Shown here piece after piece: positions 19,412-28,169 of a stretch of 64,000 bases of DNA. A model generated the notes under the pieces. It searched no databases. It saw only the letters and a list, made by a program, of their open reading frames with translations, and was not told the origin of the DNA. The position numbers were made by a program, and so were the translations under genes. Position 1 is the stretch's first letter. Each line of letters begins with the position of its first letter. This DNA comes from Hydrogenophaga aromaticivorans (GTDB lineage Bacteria > Pseudomonadota > Gammaproteobacteria > Burkholderiales > Burkholderiaceae_C), in contig NZ_VYGV01000026.1 of NCBI RefSeq assembly GCF_013387465.1, positions 62,001 through 126,000 of the forward strand, written 5' to 3'.

Positions 19412-20125
19412 ATGAAATCCGGTAACACCTCCGTCTGTGCCTCTGACGCACCGGCGCCGCAGCACGCGCCCCGGTGGCCGGCCGAGGCCTGGCGTCTGGG
19501 CGTGATCTCGGGCGCGGCCGTCGCCGCCCTGTGCTTCGTCTATCTGGTGGTGCTGGTCATTGGCCTGGCCACGCTGCCCTCGCCCGATCACCCGGTGCAG
19601 CAGCCCTGGTTTGCGCTGCTGGAGCTGCTGATCCTGCTCATCGCGCCCGCGATGGTGGCGCTCGCGGTGGCCATCTGTTGCTCTGCGTCGCCCGGGCGTT
19701 TGCCGCTGGCGCTGGTCGGACTGGTGTTCTTCGCCATGTGTGCGCTCACCACCAGCGCGGTGCACTTCGTCATCCTCCTGCTGGGCGGGCACGCGGCGTT
19801 CGCTGGCGAGCCCTGGTCCACCCTGGTTTTTTCGTTCCGCTGGCCGTCGCTGGTGTATGCGCTCGACATCCTCGCCTGGGATGTCTTCTTTCCCCTGGGC
19901 GCCCTCTTCCTCGCGCCCGCCGTGCAGGGCACGGGGCTGGCCAGAGGCGTGCGCGTACTGCTGGTGATCAGCGCCGTGCTGGCGCTGGCGGGCCTGGCGG
20001 GTGTGGCGCTGGGCGACATGCAGGTGCGCCTGATCGGCGTTGTCGGTTATGCGCTGTGTTTCCCGGTTGCGGCTGCGATGCTGGCGCTGCGGTTCCACCG
20101 GGAAGGCCGCGAGGTCGCGGGCTGA
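19412..20125 (+). CDS. Multi-span membrane protein of unknown function
   Basis: A 237-residue protein with six probable transmembrane helices (about residues 30-55, 65-90, 95-120, 135-160, 175-195 and 205-225) and no soluble domain. I recognise no family motif. The start ATG at 19412 has no strong ribosome site. The gene stands alone between the divergent COG4315 gene and a small protein gene at 20205. Confidence 0.65.
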   Translation: MKSGNTSVCASDAPAPQHAPRWPAEAWRLGVISGAAVAALCFVYLVVLVIGLATLPSPDHPVQQPWFALLELLILLIAPAMVALAVAICCSASPGRLPLALVGLVFFAMCALTTSAVHFVILLLGGHAAFAGEPWSTLVFSFRWPSLVYALDILAWDVFFPLGALFLAPAVQGTGLARGVRVLLVISAVLALAGLAGVALGDMQVRLIGVVGYALCFPVAAAMLALRFHREGREVAG

Positions 20126-20204
20126 GACATTGGCGCCGGTTTGGCCGATCATTGCCGCGGGCATTCTGCTCACCACCCCATCCGAAACGCACCAGGAGGA
20201 CACC

Positions 20205-20522
20205 GTGCAAACCGTCACCATGCCTTTGCAGCTCGCGCCGACCAGCCTGACCCAGCCCATCTTGCCCAACTGGTCGTTTCACCTGTTCAACGTGAACCTC
20301 GGCTCGTCGTCGAACCCGGCGGTGGAACAGGCCGCGCTGGACAAGGTGGGCAGCTATGGCCGGCAGATCGGCCACCTGGCCGAGGCGCTGGAGCTGATCG
20401 TGAAGAAGGCGAAGCTGCTGGAGAACCAGGACCTCACGCAGGACGAGAAGGACGTGCTGCAGGTGTTCCTGGGCGACGTCTCGGTGATCCGGCAGATCAA
20501 GGCGTCGCAGCCGTTCAGCTGA
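20205..20522 (+). CDS. Small hypothetical protein
   Basis: A 105-residue cytoplasmic protein with a helical, charged C-terminal half (LAEALELIVKKAKLLENQDL). AGGAGGA at 20194-20200 precedes GTG at 20205 by four bases and ATG at 20220 by 19, which favours the GTG. The last eight bases overlap the stop of the convergent CoA-transferase gene. I do not recognise the family. Confidence 0.6.
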   Translation: MQTVTMPLQLAPTSLTQPILPNWSFHLFNVNLGSSSNPAVEQAALDKVGSYGRQIGHLAEALELIVKKAKLLENQDLTQDEKDVLQVFLGDVSVIRQIKASQPFS

Positions 20523-21615
20523 GCACGCGCCAGCCCAGCCCGGGTGTGACCGCCCGCGCTTCGCCCTCGCCCAGAACCACCGGTTGCAGCAGCCCCGTTT
20601 CAACCGCTTCCCGCGTGAACTCGCGCAGCGTGCGCACCTTCGCACAGGGCACGCCCACGGCGTTGAGGCGCTGCTCCAGGTCGACGGCGGACCGGTCCGC
20701 CAGGCGCGCGGCCAGGGTGTCGCGGAAGGCCTTGGGGTCGCGTGCCCGCGCAAAGCGGGCGCCGGCCTCGGCGTCCTCCGGCTCCAGCATCGGCGCCACC
20801 TCGGCGGGCGGAATCTCCAGCACGGCCAGCAGCCGCGCGACGTGCGCGGGTGTGTTGGCGCCGATGGCGAGCCAGCCGTCGCGGCAGGCAAAGGTGTCGG
20901 CGGCGGGGCTGCCCGAGTAGCCCTTGTTGCCCACGCGCGCGATGTCGTGGTCCAGCGTCATCGCGTCGCAGGCGAAGGGGTACATGAGCTGCAGCGCGCT
21001 GGCCCACATGCTCACGTCCAGGAAGCTGCCCACGCCGGTGTGCTCGCGCTCACGCAGCGCGGCCACAATGGCCAGCGCACCGATGACGCCGGTGGCGGCA
21101 TCAACGACGGGGAAGCCGACCTTGACCGGTGGATCCCCTTCCTGCCCCGCCAGCATGGTCATGCCGGTCAGGGCCTGGATGACGTGGTCGTAGGCGCCGC
21201 GCCCGGTGCGCTGCGGATCGGCGTAGCCATAACCCGAGATCGCGCAGTAGACGATGCCCGGATTGAGGGCCTTGAGGTCGTCGTAGCCCAGGCCGTGACG
21301 CTGCAGCACCCCGGGGCGGTAGTTGTCGACCAGCACGTCGGCCTCGCGTGCATAAGCCAGCAACGCGGCCCGGCCTTCGTCGCTGCCCATATCGATTTCG
21401 CGGGTGATCTTGCCGGCGTTGAGCGCCGTGAAGGCGCTGGCGCCCGAGGCCGAACGTCGCATGACGTCGCCTCCCCCGGGCTTCTCCACCTTGATCACCT
21501 CGGCGCCCATCTGCGCGAGATGGAAGGTGGCAAAGGGCCCGGCGATCACATGGCTGAAGTCCAGCACGCGCACGCCGCGCAGCGCCTGCGGCGGAAGGGA
21601 GAAGCCCGGCGGCAT
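20515..21615 (-). CDS. CaiB/BaiF (class III) CoA-transferase
   Basis: A 366-residue enzyme of the family III CoA-transferases, which move CoA between carboxylic acids through an aspartyl-CoA intermediate. It opens with the family signature LRGVRVLDFSHVIAGPFATFHLAQMG and EVIKVEKPGGGD, and includes the DHVIQALTGM and IAIVAAL blocks typical of the intertwined dimers. It overlaps the upstream Bug receptor gene as TGATG, so the two are coupled, suggesting CoA activation of the acid that the receptor binds. The substrate is not evident. Confidence 0.9.
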   Translation of the reverse strand: MPPGFSLPPQALRGVRVLDFSHVIAGPFATFHLAQMGAEVIKVEKPGGGDVMRRSASGASAFTALNAGKITREIDMGSDEGRAALLAYAREADVLVDNYRPGVLQRHGLGYDDLKALNPGIVYCAISGYGYADPQRTGRGAYDHVIQALTGMTMLAGQEGDPPVKVGFPVVDAATGVIGALAIVAALREREHTGVGSFLDVSMWASALQLMYPFACDAMTLDHDIARVGNKGYSGSPAADTFACRDGWLAIGANTPAHVARLLAVLEIPPAEVAPMLEPEDAEAGARFARARDPKAFRDTLAARLADRSAVDLEQRLNAVGVPCAKVRTLREFTREAVETGLLQPVVLGEGEARAVTPGLGWRVLS

Positions 21616-22613
21616 CAGTTGCTCACCCCCAGGCGCGCGGCCTTGACCAGCTGGTTGAATTTCAAGGTCTCGCTCTCGATGAAGCTTCTGAACTCTTCCG
21701 GTGAGCGGCTGAGCGCGACGATGGAGCCAGCGGCCTCGGCATCGGCGCGCAGGACCGGGTCTTCGTAGGTTTTGGTGACCGCCTTGAACAGCAGGTCCAC
21801 CACCTGCGGTGGCGTGCCGGCCGGCGCCCAGAGGCCGAACCAGGCGTCGAGCGCGAGGTCGGGCGTCTTGAACACCTCCACCAGCGTCGGCACGTTCGGG
21901 AATCCGGCCATGCGCTGGGCGCTGGTCACGGCCAGTGCGCGCACCTTGCCGGCCTGCACATGCGGGATCGCGGTCGAGGCGATCGGAAACGCGAAGTGCG
22001 TGGTGTTGGAGAGGATGGACGGCACGATCTCCACCGAGCCCTTGTAGGGCACGTGCACCGCGTCGATCTGCGCCTGCAGCACCATGGCAGCGCCCGCCAG
22101 ATGGGCCGCGCTGCCGATGCCGCCCGACGCGTAATTGAACTTGCCGGGTTTTTTGCGGGCCTCGGCCACCAGGTCTTCGACGGTTTTGAAGGGCGAGTCG
22201 GCGTGGACCACCAGCATGGACGGTGAGAAGGCGGTGCGGGTGACGAAGCTGAAGTCTTTGAGCGGGTCGAACTTCACACCGGGCTGCATGGCCTTCTGCG
22301 TGATGTGCGACGAGGCGCCCATGAGGATGCTGTAGCCGTCGGGCGGCATGCGCGCGACGTTCTGCGCGGCCAGGATGCCGCCCGCCCCCACGACGTTCTC
22401 GACCACCACGCCGCCCTTGCCCAGCACCTCGCCCAGCTTGACGGCCATCTTGCGCGCCAGCAGGTCCGGGCCCCCGCCGGCCGCGAAGGGCACGATGATC
22501 TTGATGGGCCGGTTGGGGAAGTCGCTGGCCTGCGCGAAGCCCGTCAGCGGGAGGCCCAGCAGGGCGCCGGCCGTGGCGAGCGATTGGCGGTGGAACTGGC
22601 GTCGGGTGGTCAT
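21615..22613 (-). CDS. Bug/TctC-type tripartite tricarboxylate transporter receptor
   Basis: A 332-residue periplasmic binding protein: twin-arginine-like leader (TTRRQFHRQSL) and signal peptide, then the Bug signature FPNRPIKIIVPFAAGGGPD and VVENVVGAGGILAAQNVA. No TctA or TctB membrane subunits are present anywhere in the window, as is common for Comamonadaceae Bug receptors, which often act as sensors or share transporters. The start at 22613 gives the signal peptide; a much longer open frame upstream is antisense to the LysR gene. It is divergent from that regulator. Confidence 0.9.
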   Translation of the reverse strand: MTTRRQFHRQSLATAGALLGLPLTGFAQASDFPNRPIKIIVPFAAGGGPDLLARKMAVKLGEVLGKGGVVVENVVGAGGILAAQNVARMPPDGYSILMGASSHITQKAMQPGVKFDPLKDFSFVTRTAFSPSMLVVHADSPFKTVEDLVAEARKKPGKFNYASGGIGSAAHLAGAAMVLQAQIDAVHVPYKGSVEIVPSILSNTTHFAFPIASTAIPHVQAGKVRALAVTSAQRMAGFPNVPTLVEVFKTPDLALDAWFGLWAPAGTPPQVVDLLFKAVTKTYEDPVLRADAEAAGSIVALSRSPEEFRSFIESETLKFNQLVKAARLGVSN

Positions 22614-22664
22614 GGCTTGTCTCCTGTTGTGTTTGAACGCATGGTAGGCAGCGCGTACCATTCC

Positions 22665-22674
22665 TTCAATTGAA
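22665..22674. promoter_or_regulatory. Perfect palindrome in the LysR/Bug intergenic region
   Basis: TTCAATTGAA is a perfect 10-base palindrome midway between the divergent starts at 22613 and 22698, in an A+T-rich 84-base spacer. LysR regulators bind interrupted palindromes in such spacers, so this is a candidate operator for the adjacent regulator. Confidence 0.4.
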
Positions 22675-22697
22675 ATAACGTACTCACAAATTAACCC

Positions 22698-23705
22698 ATG
22701 GTTAACAAAGAACCCTCCCCGAACAAGGCCCCGTCCGTGGCCCGGCGCTTGCGCCTGCCCCAGCTGCAGATGGTTCGCATGGCCGGGGACGGCGCCAATT
22801 TCCGCGAGATGGCGCAGGCCTTGCACGTGACGCAACCAGCCATCACCAAGATGGCGCAGGAGCTGGAGCGGACCCTCGGCGCCGAGGTGTTCGACCGCAG
22901 CGCCTCGGGCCGGCGGCTCACCGCCATCGGTCTGGCGGTGCTGCCCCATGCACAGCGTTCGCTGGCGGCGCTCGGACAGCTGGAGGAAGAGCTGCCGCGT
23001 TACCGGGACGGCGGCCAGCCCGCGCTGCGCATCGGCTCGCCTTCGTTCACGGCCGCGGTGCTGCTGGCGCGACCGGTGGCGCGCTGGCTGCAGCAGACAC
23101 CCGGCGCCCGGGTGCAAATGAGCGACGGGGTCAGCGTCCAGCTGCTGGCGGCCCTGCAGGCGGGCGACCTGGACTGCGTCATCGGCAGCTTCGACGAGGG
23201 ATCATCGAGCGACGTCGACCTCGCGCAACTGCACTTCGAAGGGCTCTACGACGATCACGTCACCTTCGTCGTGCACCCGGACACGCCGGGGCGAACCCGG
23301 CTCAACAAGCTGGGGCAGCTGCTGGACCTGCCCTGGGTGATTCCGCCTCGCGACTCACAGGTCTGGAAGGTGTTGCGGCAGGCGTTCACGGCCGCCGGCC
23401 TCGCCCTGCCCTCGGGGGTGCTCGAAACCAGCTCGGTGCAGGCCATCGGCGCCATCCTGAGCGAGGCGCCGGGCACCGTCGGCGCCATGCGCGTGGACGC
23501 CGGGCGCTACCTCGTGCGCCACGACGGTCTGGAGATGCTGCCGATCACACCGGTCATCAAGCTGCCCCAGATCGGCATCCTGCGGCTGCACTCGGCCCAG
23601 CCGTCGGTCGCGCTGGACAGCCTGCTCACGCTGGTGCGCGCCGAGGTCTCGACCCTGATCGCTCAGCGGCCGCGCCGAGCGCGGGCGGCGACCGCTGTGA
23701 AGTGA
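22698..23705 (+). CDS. LysR-family transcriptional regulator
   Basis: A 335-residue protein with an N-terminal winged helix (residues 18-80; NFREMAQALHVTQPAITKMAQELERTLGAEVFDR) and a LysR substrate-binding domain. It is divergently transcribed from the Bug receptor/CoA-transferase operon and most likely controls it in response to the transported acid or its CoA ester. The helix-turn-helix begins about 10 residues later than usual, which suggests that an in-frame start shortly after 22698 is possible. Confidence 0.92.
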   Translation: MVNKEPSPNKAPSVARRLRLPQLQMVRMAGDGANFREMAQALHVTQPAITKMAQELERTLGAEVFDRSASGRRLTAIGLAVLPHAQRSLAALGQLEEELPRYRDGGQPALRIGSPSFTAAVLLARPVARWLQQTPGARVQMSDGVSVQLLAALQAGDLDCVIGSFDEGSSSDVDLAQLHFEGLYDDHVTFVVHPDTPGRTRLNKLGQLLDLPWVIPPRDSQVWKVLRQAFTAAGLALPSGVLETSSVQAIGAILSEAPGTVGAMRVDAGRYLVRHDGLEMLPITPVIKLPQIGILRLHSAQPSVALDSLLTLVRAEVSTLIAQRPRRARAATAVK

Positions 23706-23732
23706 ACCGGTTGAAGTGAAGGGTGAACGGCT

Positions 23733-24719
23733 TCATTTGCCGCGCAGGCCCTCCTGCTCCATGAGCAGGTAGGTGTTGTAGGCGTTCATGCGGTTCGCAA
23801 ACTGGAACATGGGCATGTTTTCCCAGGCACTCCAGTTGGTGCTGGCGTAGGCCTCTTCAAACGGCACCATCTCTTCCGACGCCTTGCCCATGGTGCTGCG
23901 CAGGTAGCCGAGGTAGTCGCGGATGACGCCGATGTCCTTGCGCGGATCGGTGGACGCCGCGCCGTGACCGGGCACCACGGCCAGCGCGTCGAAGGCGAGC
24001 AGGCGGCTGAGCGCGCTGATCCACTGGTCGCTGTTGGCCTTGCCCACAAAAGGCAGGCGCCCGCTGAAGATGAGATCGCCCGCAAACAGCACGCGCTCAC
24101 CGGGCACGTAGATCGCCAGGTCTTCCGGCGTGTGCGACGGCCCCACCTGCTCGATCACGAAGCGCGCGCCGGCCAGCTCCAGCGTGGTGGAACCGTCCAG
24201 CCAGCGGTCGGCGGGCACGAGCCGGGTCTGGGCATTCACCCAGGGCGCCAGCTCGGTGCGCGAGGCCTCCAGCCGCTGCTGGGCCGTCTCCGAATGGAGG
24301 TACTCCCGTGCGGCGCTGTGGGCAATGATCTGCGCGCCCTGGGCCTTGAAGGCCTGCAGGCCGTAGATGTGGTCGGCGTGGTAATGGGTCACCAGCACGT
24401 GTGTGACCGGTTTCGGGGTGACTTCGGCGATCTTGTTCAGCAGGCGTTGCGCCAGCGCGGGCGAGCCCAGTGCGTCGATCACCACCACACCCTGCGGCGC
24501 CACCACGAAGGCGGCGTTGCTGATGAAGTTCTGGTTGGCGGGCGTGCCCAGCGCGGCCAGCCCTTGCACGTAGTAGGTGTTGGGGCCGACCTTCTGGAGC
24601 GTCATGTCGGACGCTGACTGTGCGCCCACCGCTGAAGCCGTCAACAGCAGCAGCGCCGAAGCGCCCCGGGCCAAGGAGCGTGAGAGCCGCCGCACCGCGG
24701 CCAACAACGGGTTCAACAT
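23733..24719 (-). CDS. Secreted metallo-beta-lactamase-fold hydrolase
   Basis: A 328-residue protein with a signal peptide (after LARGASALLLLTASAVGAQ) and the MBL zinc motif THYHADHIYG, a second ligand region QVGPSHTPED, and FAGDLIF for the bridging aspartate. It resembles the quinoprotein-linked and SoxH-type periplasmic MBL proteins, which act on thiol or sulfur compounds. It is the last gene of a minus-strand set with a periplasmic rhodanese, a membrane hydroxylase and an ArsR-rhodanese regulator, supporting a sulfur-related role. Confidence 0.85.
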   Translation of the reverse strand: MLNPLLAAVRRLSRSLARGASALLLLTASAVGAQSASDMTLQKVGPNTYYVQGLAALGTPANQNFISNAAFVVAPQGVVVIDALGSPALAQRLLNKIAEVTPKPVTHVLVTHYHADHIYGLQAFKAQGAQIIAHSAAREYLHSETAQQRLEASRTELAPWVNAQTRLVPADRWLDGSTTLELAGARFVIEQVGPSHTPEDLAIYVPGERVLFAGDLIFSGRLPFVGKANSDQWISALSRLLAFDALAVVPGHGAASTDPRKDIGVIRDYLGYLRSTMGKASEEMVPFEEAYASTNWSAWENMPMFQFANRMNAYNTYLLMEQEGLRGK

Positions 24720-24757
24720 GATCGGCTCCTTGGGTGTTTCAGCAGACGCTCAGCCTC

Positions 24758-25222
24758 TCAGTGCTTGGCCGGCGCGGTGGCTTTGGCGGCGGCGTCGAAG
24801 CCGCCCTTGGCCTTCCATTCTTCCATGCCGCCTTGCAGGATGCGCAGGTTGTCCCAGCCTGCCACGCGCATGGCGAAACCGGCCTGTGCCGAAAGCGAAC
24901 CGGTGTTGCAGTAGATCAGCACGGGTTTGTCTTTGGGGATGGTGTTGCGCTTGGCCAGCACCTGGCGCCAGTCCATGTTGATGGCGCCGGGGATGTGGCC
25001 CTTGGCGAACTGGCCGGCGTCGCGCGCGTCGATGACCAGCATCTTCTTCCACTCGTCGGCCGGGATCTGCTCGGCAAAGATCACGCCACCGCCATAGTCC
25101 ACGAATTCGAGGTACGCCTCCATCTCGTCGACGGCGATGGCCTTGTTGTCGGCGTGGGCAGCGGGGGTCAGCAGCAGGGTGCTGGCGGTGAGGGCGGCAA
25201 GCGCCAGGCGGGACAGTTTCAT
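24758..25222 (-). CDS. Periplasmic rhodanese-like sulfurtransferase
   Basis: A 154-residue exported protein: signal peptide (KLSRLALAALTASTLLLTPAAHA) followed by a single rhodanese domain with the conserved DARDAGQFAKGHIPGAINM block and the active-site loop beginning with Cys in LIYCNTGSLSAQAG. Single-domain rhodaneses carry sulfane sulfur as a cysteine persulfide. It sits 38 bases upstream of the MBL gene, which probably shares its transcript. The start at 25222 was chosen because it begins the signal peptide. Confidence 0.88.
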   Translation of the reverse strand: MKLSRLALAALTASTLLLTPAAHADNKAIAVDEMEAYLEFVDYGGGVIFAEQIPADEWKKMLVIDARDAGQFAKGHIPGAINMDWRQVLAKRNTIPKDKPVLIYCNTGSLSAQAGFAMRVAGWDNLRILQGGMEEWKAKGGFDAAAKATAPAKH

Positions 25223-25336
25223 GGGGTTTCCAGCGGGGTGGTTATGGATAAAGTTGTTTATCAGCATTGACTGATATTTTCTCAGCAGAGCGGGGGTTGC
25301 GGACAGGTGTTTCCCCTCCCCTGCGCAGGTAGACGC

Positions 25337-26209
25337 TCAGTGGCTGGCTCCGGCGTCGGGTTCGGCGAAGGGTCGGCGGTTGATCGCGTAGTCGGTGATC
25401 TGGCCCTTGAAGGGCAGCGTCAGCATGCCCCCCAGGTGGGCCACTTCGTGCGGGTCGGTGTGGCCGTGGATGCCGATGATCATGCCGAGCTGGCCGGCGC
25501 GCGGCTGCTCGCGGTAGGTGCCGAACAGGCGGTCCCACAAGGTGAGGTTGAAGCCGAAGTTGGAGTTGCTTTCGTCGTCTTCCACCGAATGGTGCACGCG
25601 GTGCATGTCGGGTGTGACGAGGAACCAGCGCAAAGCGCGGTCCAGCGCGGCCGGCAGGCGGATGTTGCCGTGGTTGAACATGGCGCAGGCACTGAGCAAG
25701 ATTTCAAAGATCACCACCGCCAGCACCGGCGCGCCCAGCAGCGCGATGGTGGCGAACTTGATGCCCATGGACAGCACGATCTCCAGCGGGTGGAAGCGTG
25801 TACCGGTGGTGAGGTCGTAATCGAGGTCCGCGTGGTGCACCCGGTGCAGCCGCCAGAGAGCAGGCACGGCGTGCACCATCACGTGCTGCAGCCAGATGAC
25901 GAAGTCCATCGCCACCACGGCCAGCGGCACGGCGAGCCAGAATGGCACGCTGAAATAGTGCAGCAGTCCCCAGCCCTGTTCGGCGCTGAGCGCGGCCATG
26001 CCGACGGCCGCGAGCGGGAAGAACAGCCGCACCAGCGCGGTGTTGATGAGCACGATGGCGAGGTTGCTGCGCCAGCGCAGCGCGCGCGGCAGCAGGCGCA
26101 CGCGCCGGGGCGACAGCGTTTCCCACAGCGCGACGAGGGCGAACACGCCGACGAACGCGCCGGTGCGGATCATCCATTCGTGCGCCAGCACCCAGGCTTC
26201 GAGGTCCAT
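25337..26209 (-). CDS. Sterol desaturase/fatty acid hydroxylase superfamily membrane protein
   Basis: A 290-residue membrane protein with four to five hydrophobic segments and the diiron histidine clusters of the superfamily: WLQHVMVH, WRLHRVHHAD, FNHGN and MHRVHHS. Members hydroxylate or desaturate lipids or break ether bonds; the substrate here is unknown. The start lies nine bases after the ArsR-rhodanese stop, so both are cotranscribed. The link to a sulfur-sensing regulator recalls bigR-type operons. Confidence 0.88.
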   Translation of the reverse strand: MDLEAWVLAHEWMIRTGAFVGVFALVALWETLSPRRVRLLPRALRWRSNLAIVLINTALVRLFFPLAAVGMAALSAEQGWGLLHYFSVPFWLAVPLAVVAMDFVIWLQHVMVHAVPALWRLHRVHHADLDYDLTTGTRFHPLEIVLSMGIKFATIALLGAPVLAVVIFEILLSACAMFNHGNIRLPAALDRALRWFLVTPDMHRVHHSVEDDESNSNFGFNLTLWDRLFGTYREQPRAGQLGMIIGIHGHTDPHEVAHLGGMLTLPFKGQITDYAINRRPFAEPDAGASH

Positions 26210-26218
26210 CGCAGAGCC

Positions 26219-26878
26219 TCAGCTTTCGAGCGGCAAGCCGGCGGCCTGCCACTCGCTCACGCCGTCGGACACCTTGCGGGCGCGGTAACCGCGCGCCCGC
26301 AGCAGCGCCACGGCTTCGTCGGACAGCAGGCAGAACGGGCCGCGGCAGTAGGCGACGATGTCCTTGTCGCGCGGCAGCGAGGCCAGGTGCTTTACCACTT
26401 CGGCCAGCGGCATGGAGCGCGCGTAGGGCAGGTGCGCCACGGCGTATTCGTCGCTCGGGCGCACGTCGATCACCACCACCTCGCCGCGGCGGGCCTGCTC
26501 CATCAGCGCCCGCCGGTCCACCGGTGCCAGCTGGCCCGGGTGGGCGGCCATCTGGTCGAGCGCCAGGCGCAGCTCCAGCAGGTGTTCTTCGGCCACCTCG
26601 CGGAGCTTCACGCCCAGGCCCGCCACGTCGGGGCCGGTGAGCCGGTAGTGGATGAACTTGCCCTCGCGCCGGCTGGTGACCAGCCGCGCATCGCGCAGCG
26701 CTTTCAGGTGGGCGCTGGCGAGCTTGATGTCGATCGACAGCTCGCCCGCAAGCGCATCCACCGACTTTTCGCCCTGCGCGAGCATTTCCAGCAGTTCCAG
26801 CCGCTTGGGGCTGGCCAGGGCTTTGCCGATGCGGGCGACCTGTTCGTACAGCAGGTCTTTGAGTTGGCGGCTTTTCAT
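26219..26878 (-). CDS. ArsR-type repressor fused to a rhodanese domain
   Basis: A 219-residue fusion. Residues 1-100 are an ArsR winged helix (SPKRLELLEMLAQGEKSVDALA, LASAHLKALRDARLV); residues 120-219 are a rhodanese domain with DVRPSDEYAVAHLPYA and the active Cys in VAYCRGPFCLLSDEA. ArsR-rhodanese fusions are found with sulfide and persulfide metabolism, where the rhodanese Cys probably reports sulfane sulfur to the DNA-binding part. It heads a minus-strand operon and likely represses it through the inverted repeat at 26888. Confidence 0.92.
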   Translation of the reverse strand: MKSRQLKDLLYEQVARIGKALASPKRLELLEMLAQGEKSVDALAGELSIDIKLASAHLKALRDARLVTSRREGKFIHYRLTGPDVAGLGVKLREVAEEHLLELRLALDQMAAHPGQLAPVDRRALMEQARRGEVVVIDVRPSDEYAVAHLPYARSMPLAEVVKHLASLPRDKDIVAYCRGPFCLLSDEAVALLRARGYRARKVSDGVSEWQAAGLPLES

Positions 26879-26887
26879 GCCTTCATT

Positions 26888-26901
26888 CTAACGATCATTA
26901 G
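26888..26901. promoter_or_regulatory. Imperfect inverted repeat, candidate ArsR operator
   Basis: CTAACGATCATTAG, nearly palindromic with one mismatched pair, lies 10 bases before the start codon of the ArsR-rhodanese gene in an A+T-rich patch. Its position over the expected promoter or leader fits autorepression. Confidence 0.55.
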
Positions 26902-26987
26902 ACTGATGACCAAAACCCGATGGCTTGTGGGGACATGGGCGTACGGCTGCAGGATGCGGAACGGCCGGTGGCGGCCCTGGCGGCCGG

Positions 26988-27686
26988 TCAGCAGCCGAGC
27001 TGGTCGGCAAGGTGCAGCAGGTCGCGGGCGTGCAGCGTGTTGGCCGGGTCGGGCGACACGTCTTTCGGCTGCCCGGCGCCGAACTCCAGCGGGCGTTCGA
27101 TGTACGCGGTCATCAGGCCGCAGGCGCGGGCGGCGGCGAGGTCGTCCTGGTGGGCCGCGACCAGCATCACCTCGGCTGGCGCGGCGTCGAAGGTCTGCGC
27201 CACGCCGAGGTAGGTGCGCGGGTCGGGCTTGTAGGCGCGGAACACCTCGGCCGAGAGGATGCAATCCCAGGGCAGGCCGGCGCGCTTGGCCATGTCGGTG
27301 AGCAGGCCGATGTTGCCGTTGGAGAGCGTGCAGATCAGGTGTTTCGATTTCAGGCGGGTCAGCCCGGCCACGCTGTCGGGCCAGGCATCGAGCCGGTGCC
27401 AGATGTGGTTGAGGTGCTGGCGCTGCGCTTCGCCCAGGTGGTCCAGGCCGAAGCGCAGCAGCAGCTCGTCGAGGATCAGCCGGTGCAGTTCGTCGATGCG
27501 TGTCCAGCCGAGTTCGCCCGATCGCACGCGCGCCATGGCGGGCTGGTAACCCGCGCGCCAGGCGAGCGCGAAGGCGTTGGCGTCGATCTGCGGATGGCGT
27601 TCGCTCACTTCGCGCACGATGCTGCCGTGCCAGTCGACCACGGTGCCGAAGATGTCGAAAGCGAGGATGCGGGGCACGGGGTTCAT
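26988..27686 (-). CDS. Type II haloacid dehalogenase (HAD superfamily)
   Basis: A 232-residue HAD enzyme with nucleophile Asp 11 in LAFDIFGTVVDW, motif II Ser in TLSNGN, motif III Lys in AYKPDPRTY and the acidic motif in VAAHQDDLAAA. The FDIFGT start and the SNGN block are those of L-2-haloacid dehalogenases, which hydrolyse halogenated carboxylates such as chloroacetate. It may act on other small substrates. No transporter or regulator is adjacent; the methyltransferase gene downstream is 22 bases closer to the window start than its own upstream neighbour and may share the transcript in the same direction. Confidence 0.88.
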   Translation of the reverse strand: MNPVPRILAFDIFGTVVDWHGSIVREVSERHPQIDANAFALAWRAGYQPAMARVRSGELGWTRIDELHRLILDELLLRFGLDHLGEAQRQHLNHIWHRLDAWPDSVAGLTRLKSKHLICTLSNGNIGLLTDMAKRAGLPWDCILSAEVFRAYKPDPRTYLGVAQTFDAAPAEVMLVAAHQDDLAAARACGLMTAYIERPLEFGAGQPKDVSPDPANTLHARDLLHLADQLGC

Positions 27687-27707
27687 GGGCGGGCGCCTTT
27701 CAGTCGC

Positions 27708-28169
27708 TCAGAGCCAGCGGCGCACGCGCCGGGTGTAGGCCGTGTAGGTATCGCCAAACAGCGTGGTGAGCACACGTTCCTCTGGCTGGATCTGGAAGCG
27801 GGTGATGTAGAGCACGAACACCACCGGCCCGGCAAAGGCCAGCCACGCGCCCAGCCACACGGCCCAGGCCGTGAGGAAACAGACCAGGCCCACGTACATC
27901 GGGTTGCGCGTGACGCGGTAGATGCCGCTGGTGACCAGCGCGCTGGCGTTGGCCGGGCGCAGCGGGTTGATGGTGGTGTGCCGGCGCAGGAAGGCGACCA
28001 GGCCCGTCACGTCGAAGCCCGCACCGACCACGACCAGGCCCATGGCCAACCACGGGCGCAGGGTATCGGCGCTGTCGAGACGCGGGCCCATGGGGGCGAG
28101 CCACCACATCGCCGCGGCGACCAGCAGCGCCACCACCGGCGGCGGTAGCTTGAGCTCCAGCCAGTTCAT
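27708..28169 (-). CDS. Isoprenylcysteine carboxyl methyltransferase-family membrane protein
   Basis: A 153-residue protein with about four membrane helices and the ICMT/PEMT signature: TSGIYRVTRNPMYVG and a C-terminal PEERVLTTLFGDTYTAYTRRVRRW. Bacterial members methylate small membrane-associated substrates with SAM; true prenylcysteine substrates are unlikely. Its start overlaps the LysE gene stop as TGATG, so the pair is coupled. Confidence 0.88.
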   Translation of the reverse strand: MNWLELKLPPPVVALLVAAAMWWLAPMGPRLDSADTLRPWLAMGLVVVGAGFDVTGLVAFLRRHTTINPLRPANASALVTSGIYRVTRNPMYVGLVCFLTAWAVWLGAWLAFAGPVVFVLYITRFQIQPEERVLTTLFGDTYTAYTRRVRRWL

